Source: an uncultured Spartobacteria bacterium (GTDB lineage: Bacteria > Verrucomicrobiota > Verrucomicrobiia > Chthoniobacterales > Chthoniobacteraceae). From it: 32,324 nucleotides of DNA. The position numbers and the translations under genes were made by a program. The stretch lies in contig CAIXGS010000019.1 of assembly GCA_903919125.1 (NCBI GenBank), positions 1-32,324 of the forward strand, given 5' to 3'. The notes under the pieces are model-generated. The model did not search any database and had not been told where the DNA came from. It was given only the letters and a program-made list of their open reading frames with translations. This document shows, in pieces, positions 1-9,700 of this stretch. How positions within the stretch are numbered: the first letter of the stretch is position 1; every line of letters begins with the position of its first letter.

Positions 1-1
1 C

Positions 2-796
2 AAACTGGAACCCAGTTCGTCCACAGTAAAAACTGCCAAAGACCTATATGCCGGCAGTTCTTGGTCGCCGGTTCGTGAGATTATAGATTCTGCAAGAGCG
101 AACGTGTGGATCGCATCTGCGGGGTACGGATTAATTACACCAGCGACCTCCATCCGCTCCTATTCGGCAACATTCACGCGAAACCATCCTGATTTTGTTG
201 GTGCAGATGATGTCAAGAACGGCGCTCAAAACTGGTGGTCCAAGTTGACCGCAAGGAACATCAAGCGTGAGCCAATCAGTTCCGTTTCTGAACTCGTCAG
301 ACAAAACCCTGACATCCCTCTCATTGCATCTTTGTCCGAGGACTATTGGGCAGCCTTGAAATCGGACTTCGAAGAGGCGGCGCGGATTGTCAGGTCGCCG
401 GAGAACATGGTCATTGTGGCCGCCGGCGTATCCGAAAAGGGTAATCTCGGAGGTCATTTTTTACCGTGCAGCGCAAGGTTGGAACGAGAACTGGGCAGGG
501 GACGCTCCGCCCTGAATGTGCGGACGCTCGCCCACATTTTAAAAAAATATCCGTATCTGGTCGGCAAACGTGAATTGTTTGAAACCTTCCAACAACTTTT
601 ATCTAGTTTGGATGACTATCCCTATCCCCAAAGGAGTCAAACCTCAGACGAACAGGTGGTAGAATTTATCCGACGAAGAAAGTTGGATTGCCCCAAGGTT
701 TCGCACTCAAGCCTTCTTCGTGAATTCAGAGCAGGAGGGAATGCGTGTGAACAGAGTCGTTTCAGAGAACTTTTCAAGCAAACTAATCCCATTTAA
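2..796 (+). CDS. dpdC: DpdC-like protein (YaaA/DUF328-like), 5' end cut by window
   Basis: The frame is open to the left window edge, so the gene starts outside the window and the GTG at 104 is only an internal codon. Visible residues include AKDLYAGSSW near the edge and then VWIASAGYGLI, the pattern of the YaaA (DUF328)/DUF6884 fold, where a 'DLY.G' motif precedes a strand ending in S..YGL. About 264 residues are visible. In the known Dpd pathway DpdC has a DUF328-type domain and converts DNA-inserted preQ0 to amido-7-deazaguanine. It lies 8 bp upstream of a DpdB gene and in the same operon as the transglycosylase, which supports this name. The C-terminal half (about residues 150-264) is not recognised. 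The alternative is a generic DUF6884/YaaA protein with another role. The family assignment is fair; the exact reaction is inferred from context. Confidence 0.62.
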   Translation, partial: KLEPSSSTVKTAKDLYAGSSWSPVREIIDSARANVWIASAGYGLITPATSIRSYSATFTRNHPDFVGADDVKNGAQNWWSKLTARNIKREPISSVSELVRQNPDIPLIASLSEDYWAALKSDFEEAARIVRSPENMVIVAAGVSEKGNLGGHFLPCSARLERELGRGRSALNVRTLAHILKKYPYLVGKRELFETFQQLLSSLDDYPYPQRSQTSDEQVVEFIRRRKLDCPKVSHSSLLREFRAGGNACEQSRFRELFKQTNPI

Positions 797-804
797 GTCC
801 GAGA

Positions 805-1944
805 ATGAAAAATCATATTTTAGAACGCAAGGCTCTCAGGGTTGATCAGAAGGGTGGCAAACACGTCTATCTCCTGAGCTTGAGTGGCGATGAGTTGCTT
901 GAAATTGCAGGAGTCTCACGAGTGACGCGCTCGGATGATGGAAAACTTATTGGATATCAACGGGCGGAGGTGAAGCGGCACGTTCGCGAAATCGCGGACT
1001 ATCTCGAGACCTCTGAGATGCTTCTGGCTCACCCAATTATTTTATCATTTGGCTCAAATGTCCGCTTTGTTTCGAGTCGTGGCCAAAAAACATCAGACGG
1101 GTTGGCGGTGGCCGGAATGCTCGAGATACCGCTCCCCAGCCCAGAGGGGATTAAACCAGCATGGATTGTCGACGGACAGCAGCGCGCTAGGGCGATCAGT
1201 TTGTGCAAGGACCGATCCTTCGCTGTACCCGTTTGCGCTTTTATCGCAGATGACGTGGAGATTCAGCGCGATCAATTTCTTCGCATTAATAACACGCGCC
1301 CCCTCCCAAGGGGACTAGTCACGGAATTGCTGCCTCAGGTTTCATCACCACTTCCTCCTCACCTGTCCGTTCGAAAGATTCCATCCACCCTCTGTGATCT
1401 TTTGAACTCCGAACCAACATCGCCCTTTTTGGGACTAATCAAAAGACCATCCCTTTCAACTGAGGGAAAGAAGTCCGCCGTCGTCACAGATACGGTGATT
1501 GTAAAAATGATAGAGGACAGTCTGACTAACCCATCGGGTTGCCTGTTCCCGTTTCGAAACTTTGCCACAGGTGAATACAATCATAGCGCAATTTGGGCAG
1601 TTCTCACCCTCTTCTGGACTGCGGTAAGGCAGACCTTTCCCCAAGCTTGGGGGAAATCGCCCTCTGAAAGCCGCTTGATGCATGGCGTGGGCATCCGTTC
1701 CATGGGTAAGTTGATGGATCGGGTGATGTCTGTCGTTGATGTTTCGCACAAGGACGCTCTAAAGCATGTCAAAGTTGAGATTTCGAAAATTGCGCCGTTT
1801 TGTCGGTGGACCTCCGGAGAGTGGGAAGCCATCGGAAATATCCGCTGGGACGAACTCCAGAACTTGCACAAGCACTTCGCCATGCTTTCCAATTTCCTCA
1901 TTAGAACGTATTTAGACGAACGCTCGAAACCTGCATCAGCATGA
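805..1944 (+). CDS. dpdB: DpdB-like DGQHR-domain protein, copy 1
   Basis: This 379-aa protein carries WIVDGQQRARAI (DGQQR at about 123-127), a variant of the DGQHR signature shared by DndB and DpdB proteins. It also has the family's NNTRPLPRGL segment further on. DpdB is required together with DpdA for placing preQ0 in DNA; in Salmonella the two are the minimal insertion machinery. It starts 8 bp after the preceding stop, and its TGA overlaps the ATG of dpdA (ATGA at 1941-1944), so the two are translationally coupled. A clear paralog lies at 3184-4308; the two align end to end, sharing IGYQR.EV, IVDGQQR, LP.GL..ELLP and a SRL.HG.GI..MG segment. Which copy works with DpdA cannot be told from sequence. 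DndB of phosphorothioation systems is the closest alternative name, but the neighbouring TGT-like gene favours DpdB. Confidence 0.82.
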   Translation: MKNHILERKALRVDQKGGKHVYLLSLSGDELLEIAGVSRVTRSDDGKLIGYQRAEVKRHVREIADYLETSEMLLAHPIILSFGSNVRFVSSRGQKTSDGLAVAGMLEIPLPSPEGIKPAWIVDGQQRARAISLCKDRSFAVPVCAFIADDVEIQRDQFLRINNTRPLPRGLVTELLPQVSSPLPPHLSVRKIPSTLCDLLNSEPTSPFLGLIKRPSLSTEGKKSAVVTDTVIVKMIEDSLTNPSGCLFPFRNFATGEYNHSAIWAVLTLFWTAVRQTFPQAWGKSPSESRLMHGVGIRSMGKLMDRVMSVVDVSHKDALKHVKVEISKIAPFCRWTSGEWEAIGNIRWDELQNLHKHFAMLSNFLIRTYLDERSKPASA

Positions 1945-3182
1945 AGTTCTTCTTCCCAGATGCACATGACCTTGTCGATCCTTCCTTTAATTTTGACACC
2001 GAACAAAGGCAGTTCAACGGCAGTCGGCAGTTAGCTCAGCTTTACGCGCACGAGCGACTCGACCGACCGCCATATGATGGAATGTTAATTTCCAAGGCGA
2101 TGGTGGATGGACGGGGCAAGAGCCTCAGGTACTCCTTCACGCAAGTCCAGAAACTGAAACGTTTAGGGGCGCGGGAATTCCTCCGCCTGGATCGCCCCCA
2201 TTTCACGCGCCGAATGGAGACGATGGGAGACTGCGGGTCTTTTTCCTATCTCACAGAGCCAACACCTCCCTTCAGTGTTGATGAAGTCATAGAATTCTAC
2301 CTAGATGCGCAGTTCGATTACGGCATCTCGCTGGACCATGTCATTCTTGGATACGACGAGAAGTCCAAAAGTATCTCGGAAGCACCTGAGGAGTGGAGAG
2401 GCCGGTTTGAAATAACACTTCAGTGCGCCAAAGAGTTTTTCTCTAAGTGCCAGACCAGAAAGGTGCCATTTTGTCCGGTCGGCGCCGCCCAAGGTTGGAG
2501 TCCACAATCGTACGCGGTTGCGGTGTCAGAATTACAAAAAATGGGTTACCACTACATCGCCCTGGGTGGAATGGTTCCTTTGAAAAGTCGGGAGATTCTG
2601 GCCTGCCTCGAGGCCGTCAATGAAGTTCGGAATCCTCGGACAAAGCTTCACCTGCTAGGCATCAACCGTTTGGAAGCTTTGGACGAGTTTGCGAGAATGG
2701 GCGTCCACAGTTTTGACAGCACGTCGGCGCTCAAAAAGGCGTTCATGGACGACAAGGATAACTACCACACCAAATCTCGGGCTTATACGGCGGTTCGTGT
2801 GCCCCAGGTGGGTGAGAACGCCGCATTGAAGAAGAAAATTCTTGCGGGAACCGTTGACCACGCGCGGGCCCGGTTTCTTGAAAAGACGTGCATGGATGGC
2901 CTGAAAGCTCTGGGCCAAAATAATATCGGACTGACAGAGGTGTTGGGGCGGCTTCGCGAATACGACATTCTCTGGCGGGATGGCAGAGATGAAACCGAGC
3001 GCTATCGGGAAACCTTGCAGGATGCTCCCTGGCGCAAATGCTCCTGTTCAATCTGCAGAGATCTCGGGGTCCATGTCGTCATATTCCGCGGCGCAGACCG
3101 CAACCGGTCCCGTGGATTCCACAATTTACATGTTCTCAGCGAAAATCTTAGAGAATGGACCGCGCGAAACCAACCAACCTAG
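1941..3182 (+). CDS. dpdA: DNA 7-deazaguanine transglycosylase DpdA (TGT-like)
   Basis: This 413-aa protein is related to tRNA-guanine transglycosylase and would exchange guanine in DNA for preQ0. The TGT landmarks are in order. GDCGSF (Asp97) matches the DSGGFQ base-binding Asp. SLDHVI (Asp132) matches the second base-recognition Asp. PVGAAQGW and GYHYIALGGM (about 179-211) match the GIVQGG/AIGGL segments. GVHSFDST (Asp259) corresponds to the nucleophile region GxDMFD. The C-terminal zinc site is C367-x-C369-x2-C372 with His394 in FHNL. All presumed catalytic and zinc residues are present, so it should be active. The ATG overlaps the dpdB stop by 4 bp, and the stop is followed after one base by the second dpdB gene. 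A genuine tRNA TGT is unlikely given the divergence and the context. Confidence 0.9.
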   Translation: MKFFFPDAHDLVDPSFNFDTEQRQFNGSRQLAQLYAHERLDRPPYDGMLISKAMVDGRGKSLRYSFTQVQKLKRLGAREFLRLDRPHFTRRMETMGDCGSFSYLTEPTPPFSVDEVIEFYLDAQFDYGISLDHVILGYDEKSKSISEAPEEWRGRFEITLQCAKEFFSKCQTRKVPFCPVGAAQGWSPQSYAVAVSELQKMGYHYIALGGMVPLKSREILACLEAVNEVRNPRTKLHLLGINRLEALDEFARMGVHSFDSTSALKKAFMDDKDNYHTKSRAYTAVRVPQVGENAALKKKILAGTVDHARARFLEKTCMDGLKALGQNNIGLTEVLGRLREYDILWRDGRDETERYRETLQDAPWRKCSCSICRDLGVHVVIFRGADRNRSRGFHNLHVLSENLREWTARNQPT

Positions 3183-3183
3183 T

Positions 3184-4308
3184 ATGAGTTCCACCAGAAT
3201 CCTCGAATTGCCCGCCATTGCCATCCAGCAGAGCGGTAAGCACAAACTTTTCACATTTGCGATCGACGGCAAACAACTCCACACAATCGCCCAGGTTTCC
3301 CGACTCGGGCGCGGAGATAATGAGAAAATCATTGGCTACCAAAGGCCTGAGGTAATTTCGCATATCACCCAAATCCGTAATTATCTAGAATCCGCAGATG
3401 CGATGCTCCCCAATGCGATAGTCGTCGCATTCGAACCATCCGTAGAATTCCGACCACTAGAAGCCAATGATCGGGGGACTACACGGCACGGTCACCTCGT
3501 GGTGCCCCTAAAAGCTGACGGAAATTGTCCGGGATGGATTGTTGACGGTCAACAGAGGGCGGCGGCGATACGCGACGCATCGGTCGAGCAATTTCCCGTA
3601 TTTGTGACAGCATTTGTCACCGACAACGTGGAGGAACAACGCGAGCAGTTCATTCTGGTGAACTCCACAAAACCACTTCCGAAGGGACTCATCTACGAAT
3701 TGCTGCCCTCAACGGACATGGCTCTCTCAACCAATCTGCAGAAGAAGCGTTTTCCTGCATATCTTTTGGAGAGATTAAATTTTGATTCGCGCTCTCCGTT
3801 GCTTCGGTCCATCCAAACACCGACTACCCCCCAAGGATTCATCAAGGATAACTCCATCCTGAAAATGTTGGAGAACAGCCTGAACGATGGGGCCCTGTGT
3901 CGGTTCATTTCCGCGAGTCGCGGAGAGGACCAGACCGACGACATCCTTACCCTGCTATTCAACTTCTGGAACGCAGTCGCCACCGTATTCCCCGATGCAT
4001 GGAAACTTCCTCCAACGAAGTCACGCCTCACCCATGGGGCTGGCATCCAAACAATGGGGCACCTGATGGACGCTATTTGTGACCGGTTTCGTAACCAAGG
4101 CATCCCGACAACCGCCCAATTTGAAGCCGACCTCCGCCCCCTTGAGCCCATATGCTCGTGGTCGAACGGTTACTGGAACTTCGGCCCAAACATGCAGCGT
4201 AAATGGAACGAAATCCAGAATACCTCTGGAGACATACGGCTAGTCGCGAGCCACTTGCTAGTTCAATACAAGCGGCTAGTTTGGTCGGCAGGCGATACTC
4301 GAAACTGA
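3184..4308 (+). CDS. DpdB-like DGQHR-domain protein, copy 2
   Basis: A 374-aa paralog of the protein at 805-1944, with WIVDGQQRAAAI (DGQQR at about 121-125), NSTKPLPKGLIYELLP and SRLTHGAGIQTMGHLMD. The frame extends upstream to 2980 inside dpdA, but the ATG at 3184, one base after the dpdA TAG, aligns with the start of copy 1 and is preferred. It is the last gene of the plus-strand operon and faces dpdD across 74 bp. The duplication could give a heteromeric DpdB partner for DpdA, or one copy could act as a DndB-like DNA-binding regulator. No residues distinguish these options. The family call is firm; the separate role of this copy is unknown. Confidence 0.8.
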   Translation: MSSTRILELPAIAIQQSGKHKLFTFAIDGKQLHTIAQVSRLGRGDNEKIIGYQRPEVISHITQIRNYLESADAMLPNAIVVAFEPSVEFRPLEANDRGTTRHGHLVVPLKADGNCPGWIVDGQQRAAAIRDASVEQFPVFVTAFVTDNVEEQREQFILVNSTKPLPKGLIYELLPSTDMALSTNLQKKRFPAYLLERLNFDSRSPLLRSIQTPTTPQGFIKDNSILKMLENSLNDGALCRFISASRGEDQTDDILTLLFNFWNAVATVFPDAWKLPPTKSRLTHGAGIQTMGHLMDAICDRFRNQGIPTTAQFEADLRPLEPICSWSNGYWNFGPNMQRKWNEIQNTSGDIRLVASHLLVQYKRLVWSAGDTRN

Positions 4309-4354
4309 CCACCTGCTTGCTTTCAAGATCCCAACGCGGAAGGGCAAGTATGAG

Positions 4355-4382
4355 TTCTCAAAATCTAACGACGACTTGAGAA
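4355..4382. terminator. Possible bidirectional hairpin between convergent operons
   Basis: An inverted repeat, TTCTCAA (4355-4361) and TTGAGAA (4376-4382), lies in the 74-bp gap between the convergent dpdB copy 2 and dpdD ends. The stem is 7 bp and AT-rich, with a 14-base loop and no clean T-tract. The location suits a shared terminator, but the structure is weak and could be chance. Confidence 0.25.
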
Positions 4383-6194
4383 TTAATGGTTGGTACACCA
4401 ACGCTCCAGCGAGCGCACGATGCTGCCTGCTCCAGTACCTTGAACATAACAAAAACGCCTCTTGTCGTAACTATCGAATGCTCGAAACACAGCATGGGTA
4501 GATGCCAACCAAACAAACATGACAACATCTGCCGTCAGGGCTAATTGGGTCTCATAACCAGACTCTGTAGCAGTCACCACAGTAACTCTAATGCGACTAC
4601 GCTGTTGGATCTCTTCGGCTGCCTGCTTTGCCTGCTTCTCACGAAGACAAACAATGGCGACGTGCTGCAACCCGGATTCTGCTAGTGGATCGACTGTATC
4701 GTGCTCCTGAGCCTGGTAGGGCAGGTAACCGAAAATGGTCGGTTGATCAAAACCGAGTCTTAGCCCCACTCGCCGCCATACCTCGCAATCAGCGGGAGGC
4801 AGCGTCTCCGCGGCGCGCTTTAGTACGTCGGCAGCATCAAGCCAAAGGTTTTCCGCATGTCGCAAGTCCGCCAGTTCGCGCTCCATGAGTTCGATGGCGT
4901 CGAGCGCGAAGTAAAGTTGGCTGAGGGCTGGTTTCGCCTTCCACCAGTTGCCAAGCGTTTGACACACGTCTGCCACATCTGCGTTGAGTTGGAGCAAGGC
5001 GCTGGCTAGTTCCAGCAAGACATGGCCATGTTCCCGACCGGCAGAGTTGCCCCCATGCAGCAGGCACCAAAGCTGGAGTAAGGAGAGGTATAAATTGGAA
5101 AACTCGGACCGAGGAAAACCCGACTCACGGACATATCGCTCCAAAATCTCTCCAACGGCAGGTAAAATCAGTCTGCGTTCGCGCGAACGGAGAGCATCAT
5201 CGATTATCAGCTCATCGATACATTTACACAGGGACTCAACCTGGTCTGCCGAGATATCGAATCCACTTAATTGACGCTCCTCACTGAGAAAAGCCTTGGC
5301 AACCGCTTCGTTGCCATCCCTGAGCGCCCCGAACCAATCAGCCCACGTGGCGATTGTTTGAAGAGATGGCGCCTCAGTATCATCTAACGTGCTCGAAGGC
5401 GACAAGGATGGTTCGGGCGGGAGCAGAGAAATTGGTGTATCCGGAACTGGCGGGGACAGTACCCCACAGGCTTCATCAATCCAGGAACGGATGCGCGCAG
5501 GCAGAGGTTGAGCCAGTAAGTGGGGTAATTCTGGATGGTCGCGTATCCGGTCGAGTTCGCCAAAGCGATACCACATCCTAATGCGCATAAACTGCGTATT
5601 GACAGCAGTTTCAAGCTGAAAGAGGTCGAGTTGACTAATGATGTCTTCCGCGCCACTGCGATCACCCACAAGGAGCGCTGAAGCAAAGCGCGCCCTCAAC
5701 TCGTACAGTGAAGGCCGAGGCGGTTGGACTCGTGCAGGGCGCGCATTCTCCATGCGGCGGAGCAATTGAAGTTTCCCCAAGACGCGATCAAAATTTTGCC
5801 GAGGGCAACGCCATCGATAATAACCATCCGGAGATGCTCGTATAATGTTTTCGGAGAGCGCCCCCTGCGCGGAAGTTACCCCGATAAACCCGTCACCTTC
5901 GCGTAAAGTTGCTCCTCCAAAACTGGGAAGCACCCAAACGCCAAGAGCAGTCACAGCGAGGCGGAGCGACTCCGCATCCGGCGCGGTCGTGCACCACACG
6001 ACGTCTACCGTAGTTCGGAAAAACGGCAAGGAGGCCGCGCGCCCACTGCAAAGGGCGAAGAGTTCACCATGCATAGGGTGATCTTGGTCCACTTCGACTT
6101 CTGTGCCTGTCAGAGATACCCTCAGATTGGGACAATGCCCGGTCCAATTTTGGGCGAAGGCAGAAATGAGCGGTGCAAAATTGCCTGCGTTCAT
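4383..6194 (-). CDS. dpdD: DpdD-like protein of the Dpd cluster
   Basis: This 603-aa protein is the last gene of the minus-strand operon. An upstream in-frame codon would extend it to 6233, but the ATG at 6194 overlaps the dpdK stop as ATGA, like other junctions here, and is preferred. No catalytic motif is obvious in the first 500 residues, which are largely helical. The last 110 residues look like a small Rossmann-like domain: a strand HVAIVCLRE, then VTVVTA, then ADVVMFVW, then a conserved-looking HAVFRAF and a terminal GTGAGSIVRSL. This resembles the DUF2325 pattern, in which a nucleotide or ligand could be bound. The name is by elimination: every other minus-strand Dpd component is accounted for, and an unclassified protein of about 600 aa is left. 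Function is unknown. Confidence 0.6.
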   Translation of the reverse strand: MNAGNFAPLISAFAQNWTGHCPNLRVSLTGTEVEVDQDHPMHGELFALCSGRAASLPFFRTTVDVVWCTTAPDAESLRLAVTALGVWVLPSFGGATLREGDGFIGVTSAQGALSENIIRASPDGYYRWRCPRQNFDRVLGKLQLLRRMENARPARVQPPRPSLYELRARFASALLVGDRSGAEDIISQLDLFQLETAVNTQFMRIRMWYRFGELDRIRDHPELPHLLAQPLPARIRSWIDEACGVLSPPVPDTPISLLPPEPSLSPSSTLDDTEAPSLQTIATWADWFGALRDGNEAVAKAFLSEERQLSGFDISADQVESLCKCIDELIIDDALRSRERRLILPAVGEILERYVRESGFPRSEFSNLYLSLLQLWCLLHGGNSAGREHGHVLLELASALLQLNADVADVCQTLGNWWKAKPALSQLYFALDAIELMERELADLRHAENLWLDAADVLKRAAETLPPADCEVWRRVGLRLGFDQPTIFGYLPYQAQEHDTVDPLAESGLQHVAIVCLREKQAKQAAEEIQQRSRIRVTVVTATESGYETQLALTADVVMFVWLASTHAVFRAFDSYDKRRFCYVQGTGAGSIVRSLERWCTNH

Positions 6195-6757
6195 GGGGTA
6201 CGGGGAGCCTCCGAATCGGCCAATTTTTCCCAAAGGCGATTAAACTCCAGCATGGCAGCAGCAATTTTTTTATTCCCAGTGTCCGTTTCCGGAGTGTGCG
6301 CGGTAATCTTCTCGTCGCGGCGATAGACACCGCTGTACGTAAAGTTCATCGATCCCTCCAGGTAGAAGGCGGAGCAGAGCAGACCCTTTTCATGATAGAG
6401 CGCGGAGGCGTAGCGCCCTGTTATCTTGGGAGATTGTTCACGGACAGTTACTCGCAAAAAGGCATCAGCGTAATCACCGGGGACACTAATAATTCGAACC
6501 GGTATTCTGCATGAGAGTTCCATAAGCGCTTGGCTGAAAAGGATGCTACCTTGCTCCCCGAACTCCGAATGCGCGCGGAAGAGCGGTTGAAATTGTCCGA
6601 AAGAGTTATCAAACACTGGGAAATCCGTCAGGTAAGGCGAGCACACATAGAGTGGTCCTGCGTCGGGCTTCACCAAAAGGCGGGATGACAAAAGAGATGC
6701 AAGTAGATCGCGGACTTGCAGACTCCCGGCACGAGACCAAATATCGCGACTAGCCAT
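6191..6757 (-). CDS. dpdK: DpdK, phospholipase D-like protein
   Basis: This 188-aa protein has one PLD-type half-site: YHEKGLL (His122, Lys124) followed by EGSMNFTYSG (GSxN at about 135-138). The classical motif HxKx4Dx6GSxxN has Ser at position 129 in place of Asp. With a single site, a dimer would be needed to build an active centre, as in Nuc-type nucleases. It overlaps dpdJ by 8 bp upstream and dpdD by 4 bp downstream. In Dpd clusters DpdK is the PLD-fold member and a candidate nuclease or phosphodiesterase for restricting unmodified DNA. The missing Asp leaves catalytic competence open, although His and Lys are kept. The family assignment is good; the nuclease role is inferred. Confidence 0.78.
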   Translation of the reverse strand: MASRDIWSRAGSLQVRDLLASLLSSRLLVKPDAGPLYVCSPYLTDFPVFDNSFGQFQPLFRAHSEFGEQGSILFSQALMELSCRIPVRIISVPGDYADAFLRVTVREQSPKITGRYASALYHEKGLLCSAFYLEGSMNFTYSGVYRRDEKITAHTPETDTGNKKIAAAMLEFNRLWEKLADSEAPRTP

Positions 6758-9700
6758 TCACAAAATCAGGGATGTGCAGCACAACCGCAACACGGTTGGC
6801 GCTCTGTTCAACGCGTGCAACTGAAACTGACACCTGAAGCGACTCCAGTTCCAGTTCGGCAACGGTCAGTTGTGGCAAGCCTTGAGCGAGTTCGGTTCGC
6901 TGGCTTAATGAAGCAACCAAACGAACTCTTCCGGATTCACGCAGCGCCTGACGGGCCTTATCCAGCCAGCCTTCAGGATCTGCGTCGAGGAAGACCTCAT
7001 GAATTTCAATGCCGAGCCAACCGCGGGCGAGCGCTCGAGAAGGAAGCCCAAGATCATAGTAGCGCCCACGCTGGTGTAAGCATTCCGGACAACCATCGGG
7101 ACAAGATTCAAACAAGAGTTGCTGGAGTTGTGCAAACAACTGCGACGGGGAAGGAGGTTCGCCGCCGATGTGTTCAAAATGCCTGCGAAGAATCGGCCCA
7201 ATCTTGGCATGCTGAGCATATGTGTAGGCGAAGGTTCGCCCCGGAACTGATATGCCCAAACGCGTAGACCGGCGGAACCAAGCGCGATTAATACGATGTG
7301 TTAAGCGGTCACTCGCGCCGTCACTGCCGGGGCGCAGTAGTTTGTTGACCACTGAGGCTACAACAGATCGAGTTGCGGAAAATCCCTGCGATTGCAAAGC
7401 CGAGCGCAATCGTTCGGAAGCCTCTTGAAGCGCGGCAAATCCAGCGGCCATGCGCACCTCAACAAAGGCCTCTTGCACTGGAGAATTGACATTGCAGGCA
7501 TCGCGGACAACTGCCAGCAAGTTGGCCGCAGTCTGCTCTCGTCCGCAGAAATGAAGAGCGAACTCTAAACCATCCAAAAAGCGGCGCGGTTGGCGCTGCA
7601 TCTCACGCACGATGGTTTCAATTTGTCCAACACCACCTGAGGATGTTTCGGTGATTGAAAGGTCAAATCCCCCTTCAGGTCGGGGCAGAACGTCCAGCGC
7701 GAGATCTTCCTCGCTGACCTGTGGCGCGAGACTCACCATCGCTGACCGCAACGCCTGCCCAAGAGTGACGGCATATCGCTGGCGGACCCAGACAGAAAAA
7801 GATTCTTCCGGAGGGTACCAAAGTACGGCTTCCAACTCAGCAATGGTATCGCGAATTGCGGGGACATCCCAAGCGGCAACCAATGTCTCCCTAAGTTTTG
7901 CTTCTTCCTCGGCGCCATTAACGCTGATACCGCGCATCTGGAAAATCACATCCAGAACACGTGCAGCGGCTTGGGGCCTGACACCCATCAGATGTTCCTG
8001 CGCCTTCGCAAGATCGCACTTTTTTGACATTGCCGTCGCTGAGAGCATGGCAAGTGACATATCGCTCAACCACTCCGCCTGAAAAGAGTTCACCAACCCC
8101 GACATTACCAGAGACTTTGAGACACGGAACTTGAAGTAATCACTGCGAAAGCGATCAGAGACCGCGTCAGCCAAAGGCGGACGACTATTCAAATGGTCTG
8201 CACTCAAAACAAAGTGAACACCGTCGGCCCGCAGTTTGAAGCCAACAGCCTGTCGTTCTGGATTGTTACTTTCGGCCATTCTTTGCAAACGCAGGTTGCC
8301 GGAAACTGCCTGCTTGTTGCGCCGCATCTCGAACAGACTTTCTTCGGAATACCGAACGATCTCAACCCACGCCGAACTTGAATGTAGATATGCACAAGCA
8401 TCGCTGAATGCATGAGACCAAGGAGTGATAAGTCGGACAGGAAGCAATTCGCCCTCGCCTTCAACACGAATCAAAGTCTGCCATATCCAATGTGCGTTGC
8501 TGGCATCACTCACATCTCTGGGCCGGTGCGTTATGTAAGCGGCATCGGGTTGAAAGATCGAAACACCCTCAACCTCCTGGAGGAAAGTATGCCTTGGAAA
8601 CAACTCGTCGATCGAAGGCGCATTTGAGCCAGCTTGCAATTTTGCCGAAAACTCAATCCAGTAACCCGGTTCATCTTGTTTCGTAGCAAAACGTTTTGAT
8701 ACCCGACCTGGGCACGTCTCAAACAGGAATCTTGAGACCTCCATACTCTCGGACTGCCGCTCAAACCTCTGGTAAGGCTCTAATTCAACGATTGCCTCGC
8801 CCACCTCCAACTCACCAAAAGTTGCCTTTGGAATAAACTGCGGTAGCGGCCTGCGAGCTCCTTTGTCCTCTACCGCTGCCGGCGTCGGCGGATAAGAGTA
8901 AGCCCAATTTGCTTCAAGTTTTCTTAGAAGCGTGGGCACAACCTGCATTAATAACGGCCGTGGTTCGTGCCAGAGCAGACTGGTCAAGAGGGCTTTGGCT
9001 GAGTCCTCCCCAAGACCGCTGGAGAAGCAAAAAAACTGCTGTAAATCGCGCTCGAACTGGTTCCAATCGTGCCCCTGCTCCAAAAGCCTGCGAAGCAAAT
9101 CGGAGGCTTTATCTGGCGCCGCACAATCGTTAAAGAAATTCAAAGGTCCCTGCAGGTAACGAAAGGCAGAAATATTTCCCCCGATGGACCGCCCAATCCA
9201 ATCAATCAGGAAGTGAGACACCTGCACACGGAGCACATACGGATTTAGGGTCGGCAGGACGAGGGAATCAACTTCCGGGTGAAAGAGTTGCTCGGCGGAG
9301 TGAAATGCCCAGCGATCAGCTCCGTAATCGGAAAGCACCACGACGGTCCATGGACGAGCCCCCCGAGTGCGCCCAGCGCGTCCTTTTCGCTGTATGAAAG
9401 ATGACATCGAGGAAGGGCGCTTATGATGGAGCATTGCCCCTACATCGGCGTCGTCAAAGCCCACCTCGAGCGAACTTGTGGCTATGATCAGGTCTGAATT
9501 CGCATCAGCGCCGGGGTCCTGTGAACTGCAGCGGGTCACTGTGAGAGGGCTACCGAGATTATGGCCGATGAGCTTAGATAACTCCCAGACCTGCCCTTCA
9601 GCGAAGCGCCGTCTTCGAATTAAATCAGGGACATCCTGCGGCGGCGGTTGGCGCACAGATGCAAGTCGTTTAGATTCGGCGTCAGACAGATCGTTGAACC

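Noticed and set aside
2980-3183. Extending the second dpdB upstream to 2980
   Set aside because: The extension lies inside dpdA in another frame, and the ATG at 3184 aligns with the start of the first copy.
6716-7267. Plus-strand ORF of 183 codons
   Set aside because: Antisense to the dpdJ end and dpdK start, whose motifs are clear.
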